A stretch of 64,000 nucleotides of DNA, taken from the NCBI GenBank assembly GCA_965199105.1, contig CBDAQO010000002.1:186001-250000 (forward strand), read 5' to 3'. Of the stretch, positions 28,220 to 36,196 are shown piece after piece. The notes beneath the pieces are model-generated. The model was not told the origin of the DNA. It saw nothing but the letters and a program-made list of their open reading frames with translations, and did no database searches. Positions within the stretch are counted from its first letter, which is position 1, and each line of letters begins with the position of its first letter. This DNA comes from LMUY01 sp965199105 (GTDB taxonomy: Bacteria; Pseudomonadota; Alphaproteobacteria; Acetobacterales; Acetobacteraceae). The translations under genes were made by a program, and so were the position numbers.

Positions 28220-29370
28220 TCCAGCAAGCCATCCCCGCCGTGTTCATGCGCGGCGGCACCAGCAAGGCGCTGATGCTGCACGCGCGCGACCTGCCCCCCG
28301 CGCGCGACGACTGGGCGCCGCTGTTCACCGCCGCGATGGGCACGCCGGACCCGTTCGGCCGCCAACTCGACGGCATGGGCGGCGGCGTGTCCTCGCTGTC
28401 CAAGGTGTGCATCATCGCTCCCTCCGAGCGCGACGACGCCGACGTGGACTACACCTTCGCCCAGGTGATGATCCGGGAGGCGCGGGTCGACTACAAGGGC
28501 AACTGCGGCAACATGAGCTCCGCGGTGGGGCCGTTCGCGGTGGACGAAGGGCTGGTGCGCCCGAACGGGGACAGCGCCACCGTGCGCATCTTCAACACCA
28601 ACACGGCCAAGATCATCCACGGCAGCTTCCCGCTCGAGCAGGGCCGCGCGCGCTACGACGGGGACCTGGTGATCCCCGGCGTGAGCGGCTCGGGCGCGCC
28701 GGTCCGGCTTGATTTCGTGCAGCCCGGCGGCGCCAGCACGGGCCAATTGCTGCCCAGCGGCCAGGTGCTGGACACGCTCGAGGTGCCGGGATTCGGCTCG
28801 CTCGAGGTGTCCCTGGTGGACGCCGCCAACGCCGCCGTGTTCGTGCGCGCGCGGGATGTGGGGCTGACCGGGCTGGAACTGCCCGACCAGCTCGAGGCCC
28901 GGCCGGACGTGCTGGCGCTGCTGGACAACATCCGGGTGCAGGCCTCCATCCGCATGGGCATCGCGCCCGACGCAGAGGCCGCGCGCAAGATCACCATCGT
29001 GCCGTTCGTGGCCATCGTCAGCCCGCCGGCCGACAGCCCCACTTTGTCCGGCGACCCGGTTCGGGCGAGCGAGGTGGACCTGACCGCCCGGGTGATCTCG
29101 AACGGCCAGCCGCACCGGGCGCTGCCGCTCACCATCTCGCTGTGCACTGCGGTCGCCGCCCGCATCAGCGGCACGGTGGCGGCCGAGGCGCTGTCACCCA
29201 CGGCCGCCGAGGGGCCGTTGCGGCTCGGCATGCCCTCCGGCGTGCTGACGGTGGGTGCCGAGGTTGCGCGGGAGGATGGCGGCTGGGTGGCCAAGGCCGG
29301 GTCGTTCTACCGCACCGCACGCCGCCTGTTCGATGGCCGGGTGTGGGTGCCGGGTCAGCGCGCGATTTAG
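28216..29370 (+). CDS. prpF: PrpF-family isomerase (2-methylaconitate isomerase-like)
   Basis: PrpF proteins isomerise 2-methyl-trans-aconitate and related unsaturated tricarboxylates. The 384 residues show the N-terminal AVFMRGGTSKALMLH and GGVSSLSKVCI, and the second-domain YKGNCGNMSSAVGPFAV expected of the diaminopimelate-epimerase-like fold. ATGA overlap with the GntR gene implies coupling. Relatives act on oxalomesaconate (GalD-type), so the exact substrate is open; the aconitase next door favours aconitate or methylaconitate. The TAG stop is the first triplet of repeat copy B. Confidence 0.85.
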   Translation: MIQQAIPAVFMRGGTSKALMLHARDLPPARDDWAPLFTAAMGTPDPFGRQLDGMGGGVSSLSKVCIIAPSERDDADVDYTFAQVMIREARVDYKGNCGNMSSAVGPFAVDEGLVRPNGDSATVRIFNTNTAKIIHGSFPLEQGRARYDGDLVIPGVSGSGAPVRLDFVQPGGASTGQLLPSGQVLDTLEVPGFGSLEVSLVDAANAAVFVRARDVGLTGLELPDQLEARPDVLALLDNIRVQASIRMGIAPDAEAARKITIVPFVAIVSPPADSPTLSGDPVRASEVDLTARVISNGQPHRALPLTISLCTAVAARISGTVAAEALSPTAAEGPLRLGMPSGVLTVGAEVAREDGGWVAKAGSFYRTARRLFDGRVWVPGQRAI

Positions 29371-29472
29371 AGCATTCTCCGTTCGCTTTGGCTCACTCCA
29401 AATCCTCTAATCGTTGTTTTGGCGAGCATCTTCACCCGATCAGGTGATCCTACCTGATCGGGATCTGCTCTA
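29368..29472. repeat. 105-bp two-hairpin dispersed element, copy B
   Basis: The ends TAGAGCA (29368-29374) and TGCTCTA (29466-29472) are perfect inverted repeats. Inside are a small hairpin TTTGG/CCAAA on the left, the conserved GGCGAGCAT block (29421-29429) in the centre, and on the right a perfect 10-bp stem CCCGATCAGG/CCTGATCGGG with an 8-base loop. It has the same length as copy A at 13935. It fills the whole gap between convergent prpF and dnaQ and provides both of their TAG stop codons. Confidence 0.85.
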
Positions 29473-30150
29473 GGCGGCCAGCCAAACTGGGTCCTTCAGC
29501 CGGGCCAGGAACGCGGCGTGTGCGGCTAGTTCCGCCTCGCTCGGCACCACCGGGCGCGGCGTGCGCGCGGCGCTGGCCTGGTAGCTCACCGCGGGCTGCA
29601 CCGAGGCGTTTTCCGCCACTAGCGTGAGCCCGCGCTGGCGGCCGCCGGTGAGCTCGATATAGACGTCGGCCAGCAGGCGGCAGTCCAGCAGCGCGTTGTG
29701 GCTGGTGCGCTCCGATAGGTTGATGGCGAAGCGGCGGCACAGCGCGTCCAGGCTGTTGGGCAGGCCGGGATAGCGCGCGCGGGCGAGCTCGAGCGTGTCG
29801 ATCTTGCGGGTCAGGCAGATGCTGGGGCGCCGCAGCCGGGCCAGTTCGGCGTTGAGGAAGCCGAAGTCGAACGCCGCGTTGTGCGCGACCAACGGGCCCT
29901 CGCCGATGAACGCCAGCAACTCGTCCACGATGTCGGCAAAGCGCGGCTTGCCCGCCAGGTCCGCCCGGGTCAGCCCGTGCACGCGGGTCGCGTCCGGGTC
30001 GATGTCGCGCTCGGGGTCGACCAGGCGGTGGAAGGTGTTCCCGGTCGGCAGCTCGCGCACCAGTTCGAGCGCGGCGATCTCGATGATGCGGTCGCCGGTG
30101 AGCGGGTCGAGCCCGGTGGTCTCGGTGTCGAACAGGACGGACCGGCTCAC
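29470..30150 (-). CDS. dnaQ: DNA polymerase III epsilon subunit (3'-5' proofreading exonuclease)
   Basis: The 226-residue DEDDh exonuclease has ExoI FDTETTG, ExoII HNAAFDFGFLN and ExoIII HNALLDCRLLADVY. The GTG start at 30150 overlaps the coaE stop as GTGA; longer frames read back through coaE. The coaE-dnaQ pair is typical of alphaproteobacteria. Its stop codon lies in the terminal TAGAGC of repeat copy B. Confidence 0.95.
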   Translation of the reverse strand: MSRSVLFDTETTGLDPLTGDRIIEIAALELVRELPTGNTFHRLVDPERDIDPDATRVHGLTRADLAGKPRFADIVDELLAFIGEGPLVAHNAAFDFGFLNAELARLRRPSICLTRKIDTLELARARYPGLPNSLDALCRRFAINLSERTSHNALLDCRLLADVYIELTGGRQRGLTLVAENASVQPAVSYQASAARTPRPVVPSEAELAAHAAFLARLKDPVWLAA

Positions 30151-30731
30151 GCGCGAAGGCTCAGGATCAGGCGGCGCAGCGGGCGCAGCGCGGCATGGCG
30201 GGACAGGCCGGTGCGGACCACGAGGTCGGCGCGGCGGCGTTTCTGCGAATCGGGCATCTGGCGGGCGATGATAGCGGCGATCTGCGCGTCGGCCAGCCCA
30301 CGCCGCCGCACCCGCGCCCATTGCACGGCGGCGGGGGCGGACACCACCACCACGGTATCCACCCGCGCGTTGCCGCCCGTTTCCAGCAACAGCGGGATGT
30401 CGAGCACCGCGGCGCGGGCGCGGGCGCGGCGGGCGCGCGCGAGGAAGGCGCGCTCCATCCGGCGCACCGCCGGGTGCAGGATCGCCTCCAGCCGGCGCAT
30501 CGCCGCCTCGTCGCCCACCACGACCCGGCGCAGCGCCGCGCGGTCGAGCCGGCCGTGCTGCACCGTGCCAGGAAAGGCCGCTGCAATGGCCGGCAACGCC
30601 GCCCCGCCGGGCGCCTGCAGGTGATGCACCGCGGCGTCGGCGTCAAACACCGGGATGCGGGCGCGGCGGAACGCGGCGGCGGCGGTGGACTTGCCCATGC
30701 CGATCCCGCCGGTGAGCCCGATCACCCGCAC
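30147..30731 (-). CDS. coaE: Dephospho-CoA kinase
   Basis: This is the last enzyme of coenzyme A synthesis. The 194 residues start VRVIGLTGGIGMGKST, the P-loop, then FDADAAVHHL and the LDIPLLLETGG lid region, all CoaE hallmarks. The start is taken as GTG at 30731, 12 bases after a GGAG, since the out-of-frame ATG upstream cannot be used. It is coupled to dnaQ through GTGA and divergent from the ABC transporter at 30843. Confidence 0.94.
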   Translation of the reverse strand: MRVIGLTGGIGMGKSTAAAAFRRARIPVFDADAAVHHLQAPGGAALPAIAAAFPGTVQHGRLDRAALRRVVVGDEAAMRRLEAILHPAVRRMERAFLARARRARARAAVLDIPLLLETGGNARVDTVVVVSAPAAVQWARVRRRGLADAQIAAIIARQMPDSQKRRRADLVVRTGLSRHAALRPLRRLILSLRA

Positions 30732-30842
30732 GGCCGGTCCGCTCCGGATGTCATCGATGGCCGCACCAGCGCTCCGCCTCCCCCCAGCGTCATTATACTG
30801 CCATTTTGCCCGGGCGCCGCACTGGCCTAGACCGTTGCGCCT

Positions 30843-31883
30843 ATGATGCAAACCCATCCGCCCGGCGGCGCCGAACTGCGGCTCGAGAGCCTCGTCAAGC
30901 GCTGGCCCGGCGGCGCGGCGCTGGACGGCGTGAGCCTCACCGTCGCGGCCGGGCAGTTCGCCGTGCTGCTCGGCCCCTCCGGCTGCGGCAAGAGCACCTG
31001 CCTGCGCATCGCCGCCGGGCTTGAGCAGCCGACCAGCGGGCGGGTGTGGATCGGCGGGCAGGACGTGACGCAGCTCGCGCCGGCGCAACGCGGCCTCGGC
31101 ATGGTGTTCCAGTCCTACGCGCTGTTCCCGCATCTGAGCGTGGCCGAAAACATCCTGTTCGGCCTGCGCGCGCGCCACGTGCCGGCCGCCGAGCGCGCCC
31201 GCCGCCTGGAGGCCGCCGCCGCCATGCTGGGGCTGCAGGCGCTGCTCTCCCGCCGCCCGGGCCAGCTCTCCGGCGGGCAGCAGCAGCGCGTGGCGCTGGG
31301 CCGCGCGGTGGTGGCGCAGGCGCGGATTTGCCTGATGGACGAGCCGCTCTCCAACCTCGACGCACAACTGCGCGCCGACATGCGCCGCGAAATCCTCGCC
31401 CTGCAGCGCCGCCTGGGCATGACCATGCTCTACGTGACGCACGACCAGACCGAGGCGATGGCAATGGCCGACCAGGTGGTGCTGCTGCAGGGCGGCCGGG
31501 TGGAGCAGGACGCACCGCCCGCCGAGCTCTACGCCCGCCCCGCCACCCGCTTTGCCGCCGGCTTCATCGGCACGCCGCCCATGAACCTGCTGCCGGCCAC
31601 GAGCTTCGACGCGGCGCCGGGCACGGCGGAGACGGTCGGCATCCGGCCCGAGGCGGTGCGGCTGGAGCGCGGCGGGTTGGCCGCCCGGCTGGACCATGCG
31701 GAGTATCTCGGCGCCGACACCAACCTGCAGCTCACGCTCGGCGCGGCGGCGCTGGTGGCGCGCGTGGCGGGCCGCGTGGTGCTGCCACCGGGCAGCGCAG
31801 TCGCCATCGGCTTCGACCCGTCGGACCTGCATTTCTTCGACGCAACCGGCCACCGCCTGCTGAAGGAGGACGCTTTCGCATGA
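30843..31883 (+). CDS. Sugar/glycerol-phosphate type ABC transporter ATPase (UgpC/MalK-like)
   Basis: This 346-residue CUT1-type ATPase has Walker A GPSGCGKST, Q-loop VFQSYALFPHLSV, signature LSGGQQQRVALGRA and Walker B CLMDEPLSNLD. A C-terminal OB-type regulatory region carries GFIGTPPMNLL and GIRPEAV. Two ATG codons in tandem open the frame. Its stop overlaps the start of the broken binding-protein gene (ATGA). The permeases at 32329 and 33210 complete the importer. Confidence 0.92.
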   Translation: MMQTHPPGGAELRLESLVKRWPGGAALDGVSLTVAAGQFAVLLGPSGCGKSTCLRIAAGLEQPTSGRVWIGGQDVTQLAPAQRGLGMVFQSYALFPHLSVAENILFGLRARHVPAAERARRLEAAAAMLGLQALLSRRPGQLSGGQQQRVALGRAVVAQARICLMDEPLSNLDAQLRADMRREILALQRRLGMTMLYVTHDQTEAMAMADQVVLLQGGRVEQDAPPAELYARPATRFAAGFIGTPPMNLLPATSFDAAPGTAETVGIRPEAVRLERGGLAARLDHAEYLGADTNLQLTLGAAALVARVAGRVVLPPGSAVAIGFDPSDLHFFDATGHRLLKEDAFA

Positions 31884-32290
31884 CCCTGTCCCGCCGCCAC
31901 CTGCTCGCCGGCGCCAGCGCGCTCGCCGCCCCGGCCGTCCTGCGCGCGCCAGCGCCGCCGAGCGCGAGGCCAGCCTGCGCTTCGTGCAATGGCTGAGTGC
32001 GCCCGAACGCGCGGCCGACTGGTCGATCCACACCTGGCTACATCGCCACCAGCCCGGCCGCCTACGCCACGCCGGCGCTCCAGCAATACACCGCCGCGTT
32101 CCCCGCCGCCGCGGTCGCGCGGGACTTCCTGCCGGTGGCGACCGGCGAACTCTCCACCTTCGAGAACCAGCGCATCCAGGCGACGCTCACCGACCAGATC
32201 CAGGCAGTGCTGAACGGCACCAAGCAGCCCGGCCCGGCGCTGGCCGAGGCGCAAGCGGGGGCCGCGCGCATCCTTAGGCCCTACCTATAA
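31880..32290 (+). pseudogene. Deletion remnant of ABC transporter substrate-binding protein (UgpB-like)
   Basis: The first 25 residues (MTLSRRHLLAGASALAAPAV) are an export signal with a twin arginine. From about 31957 a different frame resumes as the C-terminal end of an extracellular solute-binding protein (LRFVQWLSAPERAADWSIHT). An extra T at about 32035 shifts the frame again to GYIATSPAAYATPALQQYT and on to FENQRIQATLTDQIQAVLNG and the stop at 32290. About 300 of the usual 430 residues are gone, so this is not a functional binding protein. The ATGA coupling to the intact ATPase gene shows it was once the second gene of this operon. Confidence 0.85.
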
Positions 32291-32318
32291 GTGCATCACC
32301 ATCAAAGCAGCCCTCGTC

Positions 32319-32325
32319 TAGAGCA
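32319..32325. repeat. Solo TAGAGCA end of the 105-bp repeat family
   Basis: TAGAGCA occurs alone just downstream of the broken binding-protein gene and 4 bases before the permease start. It equals the terminal heptamer of copy B. On its own a heptamer proves little; I list it because similar solo ends occur at 36201-36221 and 57763-57769, other places where the sequence looks rearranged. Confidence 0.3.
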
Positions 32326-32328
32326 AGC

Positions 32329-33213
32329 GTGAGACACTTCAGGATACGGCGGGAGTCGGTCCACGCGTGGCTGCTCATCGCGCCCGCGCTCGTCCTGCTG
32401 GTGGCGTTCACCCACTGGCCCGCCATCGCGACGTTGCTCGAAAGCCTCTACTCCACGCCCCACGGCTCCCGCCCGTCGCGCTTTGTGGGCGCGGGCAACT
32501 ACGCCGCGATGCTGCACGACCCGGTGTTCTTCCAGGCGCTGCGCAACAACGCGGTCTACGCCGCCGCTACCATCCCAATCTCGGTGGTGCTCGCCCTCGC
32601 GATGGCGCTTGCCGTCGACCGCGCCATTCCGGGGCGCGCGGCGCTGCGCATGGCGTTCTTCCTGCCCACCATGCTGCCGCTGATCGCGGTGGCCAACATC
32701 TGGCTGTTCTTCTACACGCCGGATTACGGCCTGCTGGACCAAGTGCTCGGCGCGTTCGGCTTCGGCCGCCACAACTGGCTCGGCGACCCAGCGCTCGCGC
32801 TGCCCTCGCTCATCGCGGTGGCGATTTGGAAGGAAGCCGGCTTCTTCATGATCTTCTACCTCGCCGCGCTACAGACGCTGCCGCCGGTGCTGCAGGAGGC
32901 AGGGCGGCTGGAGGGCGCGGCGCCGCTATATTACTTCCGCCGGGTCACCCTGCCGTTACTCATGCCCACCACGCTGTTCGTACTCGTCAACGCCGTGGTA
33001 AACGCGTTCCGCCTGGTCGACCATGTGGTCGTCATGACGCAAGGCGGCCCTGACAATGCGACCAACCTGCTGCTGTACTACATTTATCAAACCGGCTTCC
33101 GCTTCCAGGACACGTCCATGGCGGCGGCGCTGACGGTGGTTTTGCTGCTGATCCTGGGCGTGCTGGCGGCGCTGCAATTCGGTGTGTTCGGCCGCCGCGT
33201 GCATTACCGATGA
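32329..33213 (+). CDS. Sugar ABC transporter permease (UgpA/MalF-like)
   Basis: This 294-residue CUT1 permease has about six membrane helices, with the EAA loop QEAGRLEGAAPLYYFRRVTLPLLMP (core LEGAAPLYYFRRVTLP) that docks on the ATPase. The start is GTG at 32329; no clear ribosome site precedes it. It overlaps the next permease by ATGA. It is intact although its binding protein is lost. Confidence 0.9.
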   Translation: MRHFRIRRESVHAWLLIAPALVLLVAFTHWPAIATLLESLYSTPHGSRPSRFVGAGNYAAMLHDPVFFQALRNNAVYAAATIPISVVLALAMALAVDRAIPGRAALRMAFFLPTMLPLIAVANIWLFFYTPDYGLLDQVLGAFGFGRHNWLGDPALALPSLIAVAIWKEAGFFMIFYLAALQTLPPVLQEAGRLEGAAPLYYFRRVTLPLLMPTTLFVLVNAVVNAFRLVDHVVVMTQGGPDNATNLLLYYIYQTGFRFQDTSMAAALTVVLLLILGVLAALQFGVFGRRVHYR

Positions 33214-34016
33214 GGGCGGGCGAAACGCTCACCACCATTGCGGCCTGGGCGCTCGGGCTATTGTGGCTGCTGCCGCTGCTCTACGCGGTGTGGGCGGCCG
33301 TCCACCCGGCGGCCTACGCCACCCACTTGGCCGCCTTCGCCCCGCTCACCGGGCACAACTTCGCCGTCGCCTGGGCCGCTGCGCCGTTCCCGCGCTACCT
33401 GCTCAACACCTTCCTGCTGGTGACGCTGGTGCTGGTGGCGCAGTTCGTGCTGTGCACCCCGGCCGCCTACGCCTTCGCCCGCATGCGTTTCCCGGGGCGG
33501 GACTGGGTGTTCGGCGTGGTGTTGCTGCAACTGATGGTGATGCCGGACGTGCTGCTGGTGGCCAACTACACCACACTCGCCCATCTCGGCCTGGTGGACA
33601 GCATCGCCGGGATCGCGCTGCCCTACTTAGGCTCCGCCTTCGGCATCTTCCTGCTGCGGCAAACCTTTCGCCAGGTGCCGCAGGAGCTGGACGACGCGGC
33701 GCGGCTGGAGGGTGCCGGCTTGCTCGCCACCATCTGGCGCGTCTATGTGCCGCTCGCGCGGCCGACCTACATCGCCTATGCCCTGGTGCTGGTCAGCTAC
33801 CATTGGAACAACTTCCTCTGGCCGTTGGTCATCACCAACTCCGTCACCACGCGGCCGCTCACGGTGGGGCTGTCGGTATTCGCGTCCACCGAGCAGGGCG
33901 TCGACTGGTCGGTGGTCTGCGCCGCCACGCTGATGACGTCGGCACCGTTGCTGCTCGCCTTCCTGCTGTTCCAACGCCAGTTCGTCCAAAGCTTCATGCG
34001 CGCAGGAATCCGATGA
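33210..34016 (+). CDS. Sugar ABC transporter permease (UgpE/MalG-like)
   Basis: The second membrane subunit has 268 residues and six helices. The EAA loop is QELDDAARLEGAGLLATIWR, and YHWNNFLWPLVI and the C-terminal QRQFVQSFMRAGIR are typical for MalG-like proteins. Start ATG overlaps the previous stop and its own stop overlaps the phosphatase start, so the operon is translationally coupled throughout. Confidence 0.9.
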   Translation: MRAGETLTTIAAWALGLLWLLPLLYAVWAAVHPAAYATHLAAFAPLTGHNFAVAWAAAPFPRYLLNTFLLVTLVLVAQFVLCTPAAYAFARMRFPGRDWVFGVVLLQLMVMPDVLLVANYTTLAHLGLVDSIAGIALPYLGSAFGIFLLRQTFRQVPQELDDAARLEGAGLLATIWRVYVPLARPTYIAYALVLVSYHWNNFLWPLVITNSVTTRPLTVGLSVFASTEQGVDWSVVCAATLMTSAPLLLAFLLFQRQFVQSFMRAGIR

Positions 34017-34795
34017 CCGATCTGGAAAGCCGTTTCAACCTCGCCCAAACCGCCTGCTCCGAAGCGGCCGCCCTCGCGATCTCGATGCAGCCGCCGCCGG
34101 GCTCCGACGCGGGCACGCTGAAGAGCGCGCAGGATTGGCTGACCGAGGCGGATGGCGCGGTGGAGGCGTTCTTGTCCAAGACGCTGCAGGAGGCGTTCCC
34201 GGAAGACGGCTTCCAGGGCGAGGAGGCCGGTGCCACGCGGGACGGCACGCTGCGCTGGGTGGTGGACCCGATCGACGGCACCAGCAACTTCGCCCATGGC
34301 GGCTCGCGCTGGGCGGTGTCGCTGGGGCTGCTGCAGGACCGCACGCCGCTGCTGGGCGTGCTGGTGGCGCCGCGGCTGGGCGACACCTATGCCGGCTGCC
34401 TCGGCCATGGCGCCACGCTCAACGGCTACCCGATCCGCGCCGCCAGCACGGCCACGCTGTCGCGCGCCATGATCGAGTGCGGCTGGTCGCCCCGCAAGCC
34501 GACGCGGGACTACATGGCGCTGTGCACGCGGGTGATGGGCGCCGGGTCGATGCTGCGAGCGGGCGGCTCGGGCGCGCTAGGGCTGGCGGAGGTGGCGGCC
34601 GGGCTGCTGGACGGCTACGTCGAGCTGCACATCAATTTGTGGGACGTGGCGGCCGCGCTGGCGATCCTGGCGGAGTCGGGCGCGGTGGTGAGTGGCTTCA
34701 TGTATCGCGACGGGCCCAAGACGGGCGCTCCCATCCTGGCCGCCGCACCCGGCATCGCCGCCGCCTTGCGCACGGTGGCGGCGCTGCCGGATTAA
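34013..34795 (+). CDS. Inositol monophosphatase family phosphatase
   Basis: The 260-residue protein has the Mg2+-binding motif WVVDPIDGTSNFAHG and the second motif LWDVAAALAIL, plus the GEEAG glutamate upstream. These mark the IMPase/FBPase-like/CysQ superfamily. Encoded last in a Ugp-like import operon, it may dephosphorylate the imported sugar or polyol phosphate; this is inference. It meets the convergent methyltransferase gene in a shared TTAA that holds both stop codons. Confidence 0.88.
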   Translation: MTDLESRFNLAQTACSEAAALAISMQPPPGSDAGTLKSAQDWLTEADGAVEAFLSKTLQEAFPEDGFQGEEAGATRDGTLRWVVDPIDGTSNFAHGGSRWAVSLGLLQDRTPLLGVLVAPRLGDTYAGCLGHGATLNGYPIRAASTATLSRAMIECGWSPRKPTRDYMALCTRVMGAGSMLRAGGSGALGLAEVAAGLLDGYVELHINLWDVAAALAILAESGAVVSGFMYRDGPKTGAPILAAAPGIAAALRTVAALPD

Positions 34796-35370
34796 TCCCC
34801 CAGCCGCCGGAAGATCGTCATCACCCGGAAGCGATGATTGGTGCTCTTGACCATGCCGACCACCCCTTCGATCGCCCACTCGTCCTTGCGATACATCGGC
34901 AGCACCTGGTCCAGCCACACCACGCGCGCCCCGACGGCCATGCCCGCGGCCAGCGAGCGCAGCACCACGTTGCGCTGCACCATGGTGGTCTGGTAGCGCT
35001 CGGCGTCCTCCACGCTGTAGGGCGGGTCGGCCAGCACCAGGTCGTAGTCGGCCAGCGGCACGGCGGAGAGGTCGTGCGCGTCGGCCAGCCAGTCGGGCTG
35101 CATCGCCGGGTTGCAGTCGACGGTGTCGCCGGGCATGGCGCTGAGGTCCACCTTGCCGCTGAACACGTGCAGCACGCGCTTGCGGTCGGGGAACAGGGCG
35201 GCTACCCGGCGCAGGTAGCCGGCCGGGTAGCCGCCATAGTAGCCGGAGCGGACGCGGTAGTCGTTGCCCATGATCCAGGTGCCGACCACGCGGCCGTCTT
35301 CGCTAAGGAACAGGCTGCGGGGAAACTTGGTTGTCTGGCAGTAGCTTTTGATGCGATCATCCCAATCCAT
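34792..35370 (-). CDS. Small DPPY-motif methyltransferase (DNA N6-adenine/N4-cytosine type)
   Basis: The 192-residue protein carries a probable AdoMet motif HVFSGKVDLS followed by VDCNP, then the catalytic DPPYSVEDAERYQT, the signature of amino-methyltransferases acting on DNA bases. No target-recognition domain or restriction partner is encoded nearby. GGAGGAGGC precedes the ATG at 35370; the frame to 35478 is a less likely start. It could be a solitary host-type or phage-derived methylase; the nucleic-acid target is unproven. Confidence 0.75.
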   Translation of the reverse strand: MDWDDRIKSYCQTTKFPRSLFLSEDGRVVGTWIMGNDYRVRSGYYGGYPAGYLRRVAALFPDRKRVLHVFSGKVDLSAMPGDTVDCNPAMQPDWLADAHDLSAVPLADYDLVLADPPYSVEDAERYQTTMVQRNVVLRSLAAGMAVGARVVWLDQVLPMYRKDEWAIEGVVGMVKSTNHRFRVMTIFRRLGD

Positions 35371-35561
35371 GCCCTGCCTCCTCCCTGCGTGCGACTCGTG
35401 CCTAGCCTGCTCTGCGCGCAATGATAGCAATTTAGCCACCCTCTGCCGCGCTAGGGTGCGGAGTTGGCTCGCACGCAAAGAAGAGCCTTTGAATTGAATG
35501 CCTTAATGTTGACGCCCCGCGACGTCTCTGGCAGCTTTAACGCAGTTGGAGCGCCGCAATC

Positions 35562-35882
35562 ATGACGAAATCGGAACTCATAGCCGAGCTGGCGGCGGCC
35601 AATCCCCATTTACTCGGGCGGGACGTTGAGATCATCGTGGGCACGATCTTCGACGAAATCACCGCGGCATTGGCGCGCGGCGAGCGCGTCGAGTTGCGCG
35701 GGTTCGGCGCCTTCACCGTCAAGCGGCGGGATGCGCGCACCGGCCGCAATCCGCGCACCGGCGAGGCCGTGCCGGTGGACGAGAAGGCGGTGCCGTTCTT
35801 CAAGGCCGGCAAGGAGCTGCGCGAGCGCGTGAACCGCGGCGGCAAGCCCGCCCGGGCCGCGCGGGAGCGGGTGGTCGCCTGA
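35562..35882 (+). CDS. ihfB: Integration host factor beta subunit
   Basis: IHF is a DNA-bending heterodimer. The 106 residues show MTKSELIAELAAANPHL, VELRGFGAFTVKRR and the DNA-intercalating arm RTGRNPRTGEAV. TTGGAGC lies ahead of the ATG. The ihfB-lapA-trpF order is conserved in related genomes. The stop overlaps lapA as TGATG. Confidence 0.96.
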   Translation: MTKSELIAELAAANPHLLGRDVEIIVGTIFDEITAALARGERVELRGFGAFTVKRRDARTGRNPRTGEAVPVDEKAVPFFKAGKELRERVNRGGKPARAARERVVA

Positions 35883-36190
35883 TGCTCGGCCTCATCTTTA
35901 CCGCCCCGTTCGTGCTGCTGCTGGTGGTGTTCGCGCTGTCCAACCAGCAACCGGTGTCGCTCGGCTTGTGGCCCACCGACCTCACCTGGCAGGTGCCGGT
36001 GTCGCTGGCGGTGCTCGGGGCGAGTGCCGTGTTCTTCGTGCTGGGCGCGCTAGTGGTGGGGCTGAACTCGGTGGCGCAGCGGCGCCGCGCCCGCCGGGCG
36101 GAACGCCGGGTCCGCGCGCTGCAGGCCGAGCTGGAGGACATGCGGCCGCGGCCCGTCCCCAGCACGGCGGTGCGCGTGGTTGAGCATTAA
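35882..36190 (+). CDS. lapA: LapA-domain (DUF1049) membrane protein
   Basis: The 102-residue protein has two membrane segments (LIFTAPFVLLLVVFALSN and VSLAVLGASAVFFVLGALVV) with the NQQPVSL LapA motif between them and a basic cytoplasmic tail with a short coiled coil. LapA-type proteins take part in LPS-assembly control in enterobacteria; here the role is unknown. It is translationally coupled to ihfB. Confidence 0.85.
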   Translation: MLGLIFTAPFVLLLVVFALSNQQPVSLGLWPTDLTWQVPVSLAVLGASAVFFVLGALVVGLNSVAQRRRARRAERRVRALQAELEDMRPRPVPSTAVRVVEH

Positions 36191-36196
36191 AACATA

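Noticed and set aside
30147..32033. Extension of coaE to 628 residues
   Set aside because: Upstream part is antisense to the ABC ATPase; the P-loop start at 30731 gives the normal CoaE length.
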